DNA of 64,000 nucleotides from Peribacillus frigoritolerans. GTDB lineage: Bacteria > Bacillota > Bacilli > Bacillales > DSM-1321. The DNA is taken from assembly GCF_030676415.1 (NCBI RefSeq), contig NZ_JAUUTW010000016.1, forward strand, positions 61,389-125,388, written 5' to 3'. The notes under the pieces are model-generated. The model did not search any database, was not told the DNA's origin, and worked only from the letters and a program-made list of their open reading frames with translations. Each line of letters opens with the position of its first letter. Positions within the stretch are counted from its first letter, which is position 1. This document shows positions 19,875 to 29,256 of the stretch, in pieces. The position numbers and the translations under genes were made by a program.

Positions 19875-20443
19875 AGCTAGATCGAATTTTGCCATTCGCC
19901 AGGATTCTGCTGGAAAAAGCGGTCCACCCCGGGGATATAACCATAGATGGCACGATGGGTAACGGCTTTGATACAGTCTTTCTTGCAGGACTTACAGGTG
20001 TAAACGGACATGTCTATAGTTTTGATATTCAGAAAGAAGCGATCCAAACCACAACGGCGAAACTGAACGCCGAGAATTTACAAGAGCGCTGCACCCTCAT
20101 TCATGATGGGCATGAACATTTAAGCAAATACATCAGGAAAGAACATTCCGGAAAGATCACAGGTGCCATATTCAACCTAGGCTACCTTCCTGGCGGAGAC
20201 AAATCGATCATCACCCAAGCCGATACGACGATATCATCCATTGAACAGCTGTTCGAAATGCTGGCGCCTGAAGGCATCATCATCCTCGTCATTTACCATG
20301 GTCATCCAGGGGGATCGGCAGAACGGGATGCATTGATGGATTATGTACAGAACTTCCCTCAACAGGAAGCCCATATCCTGAAATACGGGTTCATCAACCA
20401 AGCAAACAATCCGCCATTCATTGTCGCGATTGAAAAGAGATGA
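19871..20443 (+). CDS. ytqB: SAM-dependent RNA methyltransferase YtqB/MnmM
   Basis: 190 residues with a Rossmann methyltransferase fold. Motif I is DGTMGNGFDTVFLA (about residues 27-40), the acidic end of beta-2 is YSFDIQ, and a catalytic-type motif is NLGYLPGGDK. The ATG overlaps the ytqA stop (ATGA), so the two are translationally coupled. B. subtilis YtqB has been identified as the methylase converting nm5s2U34 to mnm5s2U34 in tRNA. A strong hairpin follows. Confidence 0.92.
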   Translation: MKLDRILPFARILLEKAVHPGDITIDGTMGNGFDTVFLAGLTGVNGHVYSFDIQKEAIQTTTAKLNAENLQERCTLIHDGHEHLSKYIRKEHSGKITGAIFNLGYLPGGDKSIITQADTTISSIEQLFEMLAPEGIIILVIYHGHPGGSAERDALMDYVQNFPQQEAHILKYGFINQANNPPFIVAIEKR

Positions 20444-20445
20444 TA

Positions 20446-20486
20446 AAACTGACACCGTTCTATACGAACGGTGTCAGTTTGTAGAC
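20446..20486 (+). terminator. Long hairpin after ytqB
   Basis: A perfect 15-bp stem (20446-20460 with 20466-20480) with a 5-nt loop. The stem ends in TTT, but little of a T-tract follows. It is probably a terminator. Confidence 0.75.
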
Positions 20487-20523
20487 AAAGGGGGTTCTAT
20501 CTAAATTTCACAAAGTTGATTGG

Positions 20524-20640
20524 AACAGGTGTGCGAGACTCCTGCGGAGATGTTCAGGGGAGACCCCGCAGGCGCATAGGTGCCGCGGGCGGACCGCCCT
20601 CGGAAAGCAGATGCCTGGAGGCAAACGTTCAAATTGTACA
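20524..20640. repeat. Degenerate copy of a GC-rich dispersed Bacillus repeat
   Basis: GCGAGACTCCTGCGG, then GAGACCCCGCAGGCG, CCGCGGGCGG and GGAAAGCAGATGCCTGGAG are the landmarks of the GC-rich element scattered in Bacillus genomes (consensus-like GCGACACTCCTGC...GAGACCCCGCAGG...GCGGAAAGCG). The stretch is markedly more GC-rich than its neighbours and carries no gene. Related pieces lie at 31140-31260 and 51465-51530. Confidence 0.7.
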
Positions 20641-20755
20641 AGCCCTTAACAGGCTGCAGACAAACTCACAGGCAGCAGAATTACCAATCATAACTTTTTG
20701 AATTTTCCGTCTATAATGATTATAATGATAGAAAATAGATAAGAGGGTGCAGAAA

Positions 20756-21151
20756 ATGGAACATTTGCCTACTTCATTACTGACGGATATATTGACTGAA
20801 AAAATCAAAAGGGATTCAAGTGAACAATACGGGGATTTTGTCAGCTCGCTTAACTCGTTGACAGCAAAACAAAAAACCATGGAGGACCTCAAACAATTCG
20901 ATCATCATTTAGATAAGTTCCTGCCACAGCTCGATTTAATGATTCCCACTCAAAACCATGAAGCGATCATGAATATGAAAGCGACGCTTTTGGATCTATT
21001 CGCCAATGACTTGACCTTCAAATCCATTTATCTTCTATCCACCGCATTATCCAATAAAAAAGAACTTACACACTTGAACCAATTTATGTACCCGGTTACT
21101 TTTTGGGCACCGGTCATCAAGTCGAACGAATTGCTTAAAAAAGCAGGCTGA
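20756..21151 (+). CDS. Hypothetical protein
   Basis: 131 residues, soluble and mostly helical, with no recognised domain. It contains LTDILTEKIKRDSSEQYGDF and ends FWAPVIKSNELLKKAG. The ATG at 20756 has GAGGGTG 6 nt upstream, and a TATAATG -10-like box lies near 20715. It sits between ytqB and ytpA where B. subtilis has ytpB (a terpene synthase); this protein is unrelated to that. A convincing terminator follows, so it is probably real and monocistronic. Confidence 0.7.
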   Translation: MEHLPTSLLTDILTEKIKRDSSEQYGDFVSSLNSLTAKQKTMEDLKQFDHHLDKFLPQLDLMIPTQNHEAIMNMKATLLDLFANDLTFKSIYLLSTALSNKKELTHLNQFMYPVTFWAPVIKSNELLKKAG

Positions 21152-21200
21152 TTTATTCAAACAAAGCTGCTCAAAATCACCAGCAGCACATTAGAAAACA

Positions 21201-21245
21201 AAAGCAACAGAGACTCCCTTCATTAGGAAGTCTCTGTTGCTTTTT
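21201..21245 (+). terminator. Rho-independent terminator
   Basis: AAAGCAACAGAGACT (21201-21215) pairs with AGTCTCTGTTGCTTT (21229-21243), with two further T after the stem. It could serve both flanking genes. Confidence 0.9.
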
Positions 21246-21325
21246 CACCAAGTAGATATCATTAGCTTTCTTGAATCGCTTGTGCAATCCATTTTTATAG
21301 TTTTTACCAACTATATTAACTTGCT

Positions 21326-22529
21326 TCATATGAAAATAATCTCTTTCGTTGCTCGATACTCACTTGGTGAAAGCCCCACTACCTTTTTAAAAATTGTACT
21401 GAAATAGTTGGGCGTATTAAAACCTTGTTCAAAAGCAATTTTTTCTATCGTTTGATCGGTGTGTCGCAAGAGCCAGACTGCCTTTTGGATACGAACAAAT
21501 GTTAAATAGGAAATGAAACTATGACCAGTTTCTTTTTTAAATATCCTACTAAAATATGTAGGACTAAAATTAACTTCATTTGCCGCTTGTTGAATCGTCA
21601 AGTTTTCCGCGAAGTGTTCAGTAATATAATCTATGCTCGTTTGTACAGATAGATTCGTTGGAATTTCATCGAAATGGCGTAGGGATAATCGGATGTCTTG
21701 GCGGACTCCTCCTAGCCGTTCTTGCTTCTTGATAAGACTTTTTTAAACCTGATAACTCTCGATGGATAGAGCCCACACCTATATATAATTGAATGCCATA
21801 TTGATGCTTCAAGTGATCTAACAGTTCAACAATTGTCTTTTCTCCTTCCTCCCAATAACACGGAGCAGAAATACCTTTAGGAATTTTCAGGGTAAACACT
21901 AAATGCTTCCTAAAGGGAAGAAAGTAGACATCATGTTCAATAGTGGCGAACGCTTTCATTAACTTTCTTTGAATTACGCTCGAAGCCTGCCACCCCTCGT
22001 TCTCCTCCCTCTTTGGCGAAAGCACCAAACCTTGAATGAAGTACACCACATTCGGGATCATCCCTTTTATTAAAAGGGTTTTCATTTGCTCAAGAGCTAC
22101 TTCTTCTCTAAGAATACTTTGTAAAAACAGTTCATCGATTGGATAATCTTCTTCCTGTTCAAATGTAACCATGTTTCTAATAGATGAATCCAGTACTTTT
22201 TTTATATTCCGATAAAATAAATGCTTACTAATCGGTTTGATGAATAACGATGGTAGCTGAAGTTCAATCGCAATAGGGGCCGTTTGTAACATCGAGGCGT
22301 CAATCAATGGAAACAAAAGTAAATTTGAATGCTTTTTGAGCAATCTTCTCACCTTTAACCAATCAAATGGCGTATTGATTTCCATTATTATTATAATAAT
22401 TTCATCGTTACAGAATGTCTCTAAGTCATCTCGGAGCATTAGTTTTTCAAAAAAAGGATGAGCTAGCCAAGTTTCAATTTTTTCTTTTTCCATTAAGTCG
22501 TTCACTAATATTTTTACACAATACGCCAT
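21326..22529 (-). pseudogene. AraC-type response-regulator-like protein, frameshifted
   Basis: Two frames make one protein. The first (start 22529) reads a degenerate receiver-like domain with IFIKPISKH-like KP motif, an AraC-regulator middle domain, and SYQEARTA. It then goes out of frame near 21713-21716 and stops at 21666. The second frame continues with GVRQDIRLSLRHFDEIPTN and a full AraC HTH pair (NLTIQQAANEVNFSPTYFS, then IEKIAFEQGFNTPNYFSTIF) to 21326. Joining needs +1 or -2 bases. It is divergent from the DUF485/symporter pair, so it is the likely regulator of that uptake system. It is either a pseudogene or a sequence error. Confidence 0.85.
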
Positions 22530-22728
22530 GTTCCCCCCTATTTTGACAGAAAATTCTTTTTATTAACCATTATACTATTTCCCCCTGGATACTGAGCATA
22601 ATTATGTAAAAATCAAACAAAATTTTGAAAGGTACCTCGTTTGATTTTCAAGTACAATAAAAAATAATGAAAGGTTTTACACGCACTAAATGAAAGCCCT
22701 TTCATTAAACGAAAGGAGTTGTAAGAAA

Positions 22729-23091
22729 ATGGCTGGTGAGTTCAATGAAGATTACGAATACGTAGCAGCAGAAAAAGTGGACATTAAAGATTTAGCTCCA
22801 CTTGATGCCGAAACAAGCAGAGTCATGAAACAAGAATTTGGAACAGGTTTTAAACTAACGATTTTTTACTACATCTTTATCTTTTCCATTCCAATTTTAA
22901 ATTGGTATATGCCTGAATTTTTCTTTTCTAAATTTTTTGGAGGCATGACGTATTCATGGTTTTTCACTAGTGTCATTGCGATGGCATTAGCTTTCATTAT
23001 TGCTTATGTTCACACCTCACTTTATGAGAAGCGACTTAAAGAGTACGAAGATAAGAATGCTGGCAGTACCGAGAGGAGGAACATTAATTGA
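22729..23091 (+). CDS. DUF485 family membrane protein, symporter partner
   Basis: 120 residues with two membrane segments (about 44-63 and 78-99) after a polar N-terminus EDYEYVAAEKVDIKDLAPLD, and a charged tail. DUF485 proteins are encoded directly upstream of SSS-family acetate/monocarboxylate symporters (YjcH-ActP, YwcB-YwcA). The start was set at ATG 22729 because AAAGGAG lies at the right distance; an upstream in-frame ATG lacks a site. Its stop overlaps the TTG start of the symporter, indicating coupling. Confidence 0.88.
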   Translation: MAGEFNEDYEYVAAEKVDIKDLAPLDAETSRVMKQEFGTGFKLTIFYYIFIFSIPILNWYMPEFFFSKFFGGMTYSWFFTSVIAMALAFIIAYVHTSLYEKRLKEYEDKNAGSTERRNIN

Positions 23092-24655
23092 TTAAAACAT
23101 TGCTGGAGCCAAAAATGTTACTAACAATTATATTGATGGGAACAATTGTCTATATAACATATTTAACAAAACGAAATTCAAACGCAAGTGATTTCTTTGT
23201 TGGAGGACGTAGCTTCGGTTGGTTTACGAACGGGTCAGCAATAGGCGGCGACTATTTAAGTGCAGCCACCTTCCTTGGAATCGCCGGCCTAACTTTCCAA
23301 TTAGGATATGACGGAGCCTATTATGCGTTTTGTTTCTCCATCGGTTTAACTTTGCTTGCTATTTTTGTGGCTGGTCCACTACGCCGATTCGGTGCTTTTA
23401 CAGTGGCAGACTTCCTCGCCTATCGCTTCCATAGTCAACGTGCCCGACTGACAGCTGTTGTTGTCGTCTTAGCAATTTCAGGATTTTATGCAGCACCTCA
23501 GTTACTTGGTGCAGCACAATATTAAGTATGTTCTTTGGAACAAGTTATGAATTTGGAATTATTTTCACTTGTACCATTATGGTGTTCTATGTTGGAGTCG
23601 GTGGCATGAAAGGAACCACGGTGAATCAAGCCCTTGAACTATGGATCCGCCTTGCTGCATTTATCGCAATGACTATCGCTGCTGTTTATGCCGGATTTCA
23701 TTACCATACCATTTTAGCGAATATAAATGATTTTACTGGTTCAATTATGAACACCGCTCAATACACAATTGATGGCAAAGATTTTGTTGTCGATGGTGAA
23801 TCTTGGTCCGGTACAGGTAACTACTTCCCCACATTCTGGCAAACAATTTCGATGACGATCGGTCTTTCCCTTGGTACAATTGGTCTCCCTCATCTATTAT
23901 TACGTTTCTATACAAACCCCAGTGCAAAAGCAGCTAGACGTTCTGCATTAATGGCGATCGGTATTGCCAGCGTATTCTTCTTATTCGCTGTTTATCTTGG
24001 AGTAGTTGGCCGCGCAATCTTCATCAAAGGTGAGGCTTCTTCACAAGTTATGAGTGACCTTATTACGGGTGGGAACAACATGGTTGTTCCATCTACAGCT
24101 CAAGCACTAGGTGGCGAATGGATGCTAGGTCTTGTTATCGCTGGTGCCTTTGCCGCCATCTTTTCAAATTTGTCAGGTCTGTTCATCGCAAGCTCTGGAG
24201 CACTTGCTCATGATGTATATGCTACGTTTTTCAAGAAAGACATTACTCAAAAGCAACGTGTTATTGCAGGTAAAGTAGCTATTCTCATTCTTGGTATTTT
24301 ATACGGGGTACTTGGATTACTTGTTAAAGAGGCTTCAATTGGTCATCTTGTTGCCCTTGCATTCACTGTTGCCGCAAGTACATTCACCCCCATTTTCATC
24401 TTGGGAATATGGTGGCGAGGCATGACAGAAAAAGGGGCAATTGCCGGACTTCTTCTTGGACTTGCTTCATCGATGTATATGATTTTCTTAAAAGACACAC
24501 TACCTAACTTCCTACAATTCAATGTTCCAGGGCTAATTACCGTTCCGATTGGCTTCCTTAGCGTATATGTCGTTTCTAAATTAGACGGTAAGGTTCCTAG
24601 TGATGTCAATAAGTTTATGCAAAAAGTTCACGCGAAGGAGTCTGAGGTTGCTTAA
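23088..24655 (+). pseudogene. SSS-family cation:monocarboxylate (acetate-type) symporter, frameshifted
   Basis: The first frame starts with TTG 23088 (GAGAGGAGG upstream) and reads about five membrane segments with NASDFFVGGRSFGWFTNGSA and GGDYLSAATFLGIAG, ending QLLGAAQY at a TAA at 23523-23525. The second frame resumes at once with ILSMFFGTSYEFGIIFTC and runs to 24655 with GLPHLLLRFYTNPSAKAARR. Adding one T in the TT of CAATATTAAG restores a normal 520-residue ActP/YwcA-like protein. The gene is therefore split by an apparent -1 event, either real or an assembly error. Confidence 0.88.
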
Positions 24656-24732
24656 ATACAGGTACACTAACTTACAATGAATAAAATCTCTAAATTATGA
24701 AACAGGGGTTTTTCTCAGGCCCATTTAAATAA

Positions 24733-24768
24733 AAAAACTGCCGAAGGTCTAACTTCGGCAGTTTTTTA
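24733..24768. terminator. Bidirectional terminator between symporter and ytpA
   Basis: AACTGCCGAAG and CTTCGGCAGTT (24735-24745 with 24753-24763) form an 11-bp stem with A- and T-tracts on the two sides. It serves two convergent genes. Confidence 0.92.
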
Positions 24769-24790
24769 TTTATCCTGAAGTATGTACGGA

Positions 24791-25594
24791 TCAAACCACA
24801 TACCCTAATATCTTTAAACGGTTTTCAACAAAACTCAGCGCATATTGAAATACATCATCACGCTCTGGTTCATTGAAGATTTCATGATAAAGCTTCGGCC
24901 ATTCCTTATATTGCTTTTCACTGGCCAAGTTATAATTAAACCACTCTCGAACCGCCTTCTTATTCACGATTCGGTCATCTCCGCCCTGCATGACCAAAAG
25001 CGGCACATCCTGAAATTCAGGAATCTCTTCAAAAGCATCCTTCATAGCCTGTGCAAGCTCGCGATACCAGCGAATCGAAACCTTTGTGATATATAATGTA
25101 TCGTTTCTATCGGATTCACGAATTTCCGCACTTCTCGTCGCCATTTCAGGTGTCAATCCGGAATCCACCCTGAACTTAGGCATCACGATGTTCAAACCAT
25201 GCGAGATGGTTGTCAGGATCTTCCGCGGCTTCGTCACGAGGCCCAAGCATGGAGAAGAAAGAATCACCCCTGCAATGTCCCATTCCTCTTCCTGAAGAAG
25301 GCGTATCGATATCAAACCGCCCATGCTGTGTCCAAGTAAAAAGACCGGCAACGAATATTCGTAAGCCTCTTCTATCCAGCTTTTCACTTCGTCCAAATAC
25401 TCATCAAAGGAATCGATATGTCCCCGGTAGGCGCGAGTTGTCATACCCTGCCCAGGAAGGTCGCCCATGACGACATGGTATCCAGCTGAAAGCCACATTT
25501 GTGTTACCCACTTATAACGTCCGTGATGTTCCATTGCCCCATGAATGATGACAATGACGCCCTTTGCGTCTCCTTCTGTCTCCCATTTCCACAT
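24791..25594 (-). CDS. ytpA: Alpha/beta hydrolase, (lyso)phospholipase YtpA
   Basis: 267 residues. The lipase elbow is LLGHSMGGL (nucleophile Ser), the oxyanion region is VIIHGAMEHHGRY, a late acid is GGDDRIV, and the catalytic His lies in LYHEIFNEPERDDVF. It closely resembles B. subtilis YtpA, a lysophospholipase-like enzyme implicated in making the phospholipid antibiotic bacilysocin. The start is ATG 25594, with AAAGGGGGA upstream. No signal peptide is present, so it is cytosolic or membrane-associated. Confidence 0.9.
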   Translation of the reverse strand: MWKWETEGDAKGVIVIIHGAMEHHGRYKWVTQMWLSAGYHVVMGDLPGQGMTTRAYRGHIDSFDEYLDEVKSWIEEAYEYSLPVFLLGHSMGGLISIRLLQEEEWDIAGVILSSPCLGLVTKPRKILTTISHGLNIVMPKFRVDSGLTPEMATRSAEIRESDRNDTLYITKVSIRWYRELAQAMKDAFEEIPEFQDVPLLVMQGGDDRIVNKKAVREWFNYNLASEKQYKEWPKLYHEIFNEPERDDVFQYALSFVENRLKILGYVV

Positions 25595-25801
25595 TCGAAA
25601 TCCCCCTTTCACTTTTCACTTGTTGTGTACGATCCATGATAGTTAAAATAATATATATAAATTATAACCATATTCGTGATTTTCGACAAAAAAGAAATCT
25701 AACAAGTTGTACATTGCTATTATAAATAGCCAAGTGTATTTGCATACGGTATATTAAAATAATACATAAAAACATTCACTTCGGAAAGGAAATGATTGAA
25801 A

Positions 25802-26323
25802 ATGATTATTTATCCGTATAAAGACAAAGAACCTGAAATTGCTGAAAGCGCTTATATTGCTGAAAATGCTGTCGTGACAGGTGATGTCAAAATTGGCGAC
25901 GAAACATCAATTTGGTTCAATTCCGTCATTCGCGGTGATGTATCCCCAACCATCATTGGGAAAAAAGTCAGTATACAGGATAACAGCGTCCTGCATCAAA
26001 GCCCAAATAATCCATTGATCATCGAGGATGAAGTAACCATTGGCCATCAAGTCATTTTACATAGCTGTAAAATCCGCAAAGGAGCTTTGATCGGCATGGG
26101 ATCGATTGTACTTGATGAAGCCGAAATCGGCGAAGGGGCCTTCATCGGTGCCGGCAGCCTCGTTCCCCAAGGTAAAGTCATTCCACCGAACATGTTGGCA
26201 TTCGGACGTCCAGCTAAAGTCATTCGTGAAATCAACGAAGAAGATCGTCAGGATATGGAACGCATCGTACGCGAATACACCGAAAAAGGACAATACTATA
26301 AAACGGCTGAACGAATAAAGTAA
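25802..26323 (+). CDS. ytoA: Gamma-carbonic anhydrase-like hexapeptide-repeat protein YtoA
   Basis: 173 residues built of left-handed beta-helix hexapeptide repeats (residues about 15-145: VVTGDVKIGDETSIWFNSVI, RGD, then IGHQVILHSCKIRKGALIGM). His residues in NSVLHQSP, IGHQ and ILHSC are the metal-ligand positions of the gamma-CA/PaaY group. The enzymatic activity of YtoA is unproven. The start is ATG 25802; a TTG two codons earlier is less likely. The gene ends at the left border of the 21-bp repeat array. Confidence 0.88.
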   Translation: MIIYPYKDKEPEIAESAYIAENAVVTGDVKIGDETSIWFNSVIRGDVSPTIIGKKVSIQDNSVLHQSPNNPLIIEDEVTIGHQVILHSCKIRKGALIGMGSIVLDEAEIGEGAFIGAGSLVPQGKVIPPNMLAFGRPAKVIREINEEDRQDMERIVREYTEKGQYYKTAERIK

Positions 26324-26325
26324 CA

Positions 26326-27202
26326 CTCGAGTAATTGACTGAAAGTTACGAGTATTTTACTCAAACTCACGAGTAATTGTTCCAAACTCACGAGTAAACT
26401 GCCCTAACTCACGAGTAAACTGCTCTAACTCACGAGTAAACGCTCTAAATTCACGAGTATTGCACCAACTTACGAGTAATTGTTCCAAACTCACGAGTAA
26501 ACTGCCCTAACTCACGAGTAAACTGCTCTAACTCACGAGTAAACTGCTCTAACTCACGAGTAAGCGCTACAAACTTACGAGTAATTGCTTCAAATTCACG
26601 AGTATACGACCCTAACTCACGAGTATTGCACCAACTTACGAGTAATTGTTCCAAACTCACGAGTAATTGTTCCAAACTCACGAGTAAACTGCTCTAACTC
26701 ACGAGTAAACTGCTCTAACTCACGAGTAAACTGCCCTAACTCACGAGTAAACTGCTCTAACTCACGAGTAAGCGCTACAAACTTACGAGTAATTGCTTCA
26801 AATTCACGAGTAAACTGCTCTAACTCACGGGTCATTGCTCCAAACTCACGAGTAAACTGCCCTAACTCACGAGTAAACTGCTCTAACTCACGAGTAAACG
26901 CTCTAAATTCACGAGTATTGCACCAACTTACGAGTAATTGTTCCAAACTCACGAGTAATTGTTCCAAACTCACGAGTAAACTGCTCTAACTCACGGGTCA
27001 TTGCTCCAAACTCACGAGTAAAACGAGTAAACTGCTCTAATTCACGAGTAAACGCTCTAAATTCACGAGTATTGCACCAACTTACGAGTAATTGTTCCAA
27101 ACTCACGAGTAAACTGCTCTAACTCACGAGTAAGTGCTACAAACTTACGAGTAATTGCTTCAAATTCACGAGTATACGACCCTAACTCACGAGTATTGCA
27201 CG
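26326..27202. repeat. Array of about 40 units of ~21 bp with quasi-palindromic core ACTCACGAGT
   Basis: The core AACTCACGAGTAA recurs nearly every 21 bp (for example CACGAG at 26410, 26431 and 26452), with occasional 19-bp steps. An 8-9 bp variable part separates the cores (such as TTGTTCCAA, ACTGCTCTA, GCGCTACAA). The core is a dyad, ACTC-AC-GAGT. Larger blocks are themselves repeated: the GCACCAACTTACGAGTAATT block occurs at about 26462, 26630, 26921 and 27074. It lies between the 3' ends of convergent ytoA and metK. Because the unit is a multiple of three, long open frames run through it on both strands, and these are not genes. Confidence 0.97.
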
Positions 27203-27261
27203 TAATTTTACAATTTCTTTGGGATTTCTTGAATTATTCCCGCAGACGGCAAAATTAATCC

Positions 27262-27300
27262 ATAAAAAAGGTGCCCCGCTAATTGCGGGACACCTTTTTT
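27262..27300 (-). terminator. Rho-independent terminator of metK
   Basis: On the minus strand GGTGTCCCGC (27285-27294) pairs with GCGGGGCACC (27270-27279, one U-G), followed by six T. Confidence 0.92.
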
Positions 27301-27306
27301 ATGTGA

Positions 27307-28497
27307 TTACGCTTGTGCTTTTAATGTTTCTGCTTTGTCCGTGCGTTCCCATGGAAGATCGACATCTGTACGGCCGAAGTGTCCGTAGGCAGCTGTTTGT
27401 TTGTAGATTGGGCGACGAAGGTCAAGCATTTTGATGATACCAGCTGGACGAAGGTCGAAGTTAGCGCGAACTAGGTCAACAAGGACTTCTTCGCTAACTG
27501 TACCAGTTCCGAAAGTATCAATAGAGATCGATACGGGCTCTGCCACACCAATGGCGTATGCCAATTGAACTTCCGCTTTGTCGGCAAGGCCGGCTGCCAC
27601 GATGTTTTTCGCAACGTAACGAGCAGCGTATGCAGCCGAACGGTCAACTTTAGTAGCATCCTTACCAGAGAATGCACCGCCGCCGTGACGAGCGTATCCG
27701 CCGTAAGTATCAACGATGATTTTACGTCCAGTAAGACCAGCATCCCCTTGAGGTCCGCCAATTACGAAACGGCCAGTCGGGTTGATGAAGTACTTAGTTT
27801 CAGCATCGATCAATTCAGCTGGAACGACTGCTTTGATCACATGTTCTTTCAAATCGGCTTGAATTTGTTCAAGCGTAATTTCTGCATCATGCTGTGTAGA
27901 GATAACGATCGTATCTACACGTACAGGAAGGTTATTCTCATCATATTCCACAGTTACCTGTGTTTTACCATCAGGGCGTAAGTAAGCAAGAGTTTCATCT
28001 TTACGAACTTGAGCCAATCGGAATGAAAGTTTATGCGCCAATGAAATCGGAAGCGGCATAAGCTCTTCTGTTTCATTACAAGCAAATCCGAACATAAGAC
28101 CTTGGTCCCCTGCACCGATTGCATCGATTTCTTCCTCTGACATGTTCCCTTCACGAGCTTCCAATGCTTTATCGACGCCAGCTGCGATATCGGCAGACTG
28201 CTCATCAATGGAACTCAACACGGCACAAGTTTCAGCATCGAAACCGTATTTCGCACGTGTGTAGCCAATTCCTTTAATCGTATCACGAACGATACGCGGA
28301 ATGTCCACGTAAGCGGACGTTGTAATTTCACCGGCAACAAGTACAAGACCTGTTGTTACACTAGTTTCACACGCAACACGTGCATTTGCATCCTTAGCAA
28401 GGATAGCATCTAAAATGGAATCTGAAATCTGATCACAAATTTTGTCCGGATGGCCCTCTGTAACAGATTCAGAAGTAAATAGACGTTTCTTTGACAT
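27307..28497 (-). CDS. metK: S-adenosylmethionine synthetase
   Basis: 396 residues, the normal length. It makes SAM from methionine and ATP. Landmarks are the N-terminal [17 protein letters not shown] (ATP and Mg binding), [10 protein letters not shown], and [20 protein letters not shown] with [19 protein letters not shown]. The start was taken as the second of two adjacent ATGs (28497) because AGGAGG sits 7 nt away; 28500 is the alternative. An S-box riboswitch is directly upstream, and pckA is divergent, as in B. subtilis. Confidence 0.98.
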   Translation of the reverse strand: MSKKRLFTSESVTEGHPDKICDQISDSILDAILAKDANARVACETSVTTGLVLVAGEITTSAYVDIPRIVRDTIKGIGYTRAKYGFDAETCAVLSSIDEQSADIAAGVDKALEAREGNMSEEEIDAIGAGDQGLMFGFACNETEELMPLPISLAHKLSFRLAQVRKDETLAYLRPDGKTQVTVEYDENNLPVRVDTIVISTQHDAEITLEQIQADLKEHVIKAVVPAELIDAETKYFINPTGRFVIGGPQGDAGLTGRKIIVDTYGGYARHGGGAFSGKDATKVDRSAAYAARYVAKNIVAAGLADKAEVQLAYAIGVAEPVSISIDTFGTGTVSEEVLVDLVRANFDLRPAGIIKMLDLRRPIYKQTAAYGHFGRTDVDLPWERTDKAETLKAQA

Positions 28498-28600
28498 CAT
28501 ATTTCCTCCTTGGAAGTTAGTATGTTGTAGGCATAAGCCTGATTTTTACGGAACTCGTTTCCCTCATTAGTTTCAACTATAGACACAGAATTACTTATAA

Positions 28601-28826
28601 AAAACGCAAAAACCTTCCCTGGCAAATGAGGAAAGGTTTAAAATTCTGTCTTCTATCCTTTCACTCTTATCGTTCAAGGGTTTTTTACCTTGCTCAGGTT
28701 AGCACCATCACCACTATTCCTTGAAGACCTTCGCTTTATTTTCGGCGATCGATCTTGGAGTCAAGTTCAATATGGCAGGTTGCTGGGTTTCAAAGGGCCT
28801 GTCCCTCCACCAACTCGGGATAAGAG
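28601..28826 (-). promoter_or_regulatory. SAM-I (S-box) riboswitch of metK
   Basis: On the minus strand the P1 arms CTCTTATC and GATAAGAG (28819-28826 with 28664-28671) enclose the S-box core GAGTTGGTGGAGGGACAGGC, AAACCCAGCAACC, GGTGCTAA and CTGAGCAAGG. A terminator follows (AAACCTTTCC with GGGAAGGTTT, 28609-28639). High SAM should stabilise the aptamer and stop transcription before metK. Confidence 0.97.
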
Positions 28827-28843
28827 AATCCGTACAATTTAAG

Positions 28844-28873
28844 ATATTATCGTATCTGGCTGGAATTTGTCAA
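28844..28873 (-). promoter_or_regulatory. Putative sigma-A promoter of the metK S-box transcript
   Basis: A perfect TTGACA (28868-28873) and TAATAT (28844-28849) on the minus strand with an 18-bp spacer, ending just upstream of the aptamer. Confidence 0.75.
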
Positions 28874-29186
28874 TGCTTTTCTTAAAATAACATTTCCACC
28901 CAGAATGGCGTTCATTTGAAAAAACATGCTGATACAACGTCCTAGAAGGGTTTACTATGAAAAATACGAATAGAAATGCGGTAAATTGCCATTAATAATA
29001 AAGTATTGAGCATACGAAAAGGAACGACATCCTGACTTTCCCAATAGACATATATTGCTTACTTACTTCCTATTAAAATAAAATTTTCTTCATGAAAGTA
29101 TATGCGATAATCCTGACTCGGTTCCAGACGGATTAAAATGATTAACGCGACCAGCTGAAAATAATCACAAATTAAAAGAAATAGTA

Positions 29187-29214
29187 TAGACTAATTAAAT
29201 GAATGTGTTATACT
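29187..29214 (+). promoter_or_regulatory. Putative pckA promoter with overlapping CcpN-like site
   Basis: TAGACT (29187-29192) and TATACT (29209-29214) are 16 bp apart. TGTGTTATACT (29204-29214), overlapping the -10, fits the TRTGHYATAYW pattern I recall for CcpN, the repressor of gluconeogenic pckA and gapB in B. subtilis. Only one copy was seen. The gap from 28874 to 29186 otherwise shows nothing I can name. Confidence 0.45.
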
Positions 29215-29256
29215 AATTGTAATCTAAAAACTTAAACAAAGGAAGGTACCTCATAT

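Noticed and set aside
26451..27106. Several 60-135-residue open frames on both strands with heptad-like repeats (such as FTRELEQ)
   Set aside because: They arise because the 21-bp DNA unit is a multiple of three. They have no proper ribosome binding sites, occur in several frames at once, and the DNA, not the protein, is what is conserved.
26326..27202. CRISPR array
   Set aside because: Repeat and spacer lengths (about 12 and 9 bp) are far too short, spacers are reused, and no cas genes are present.
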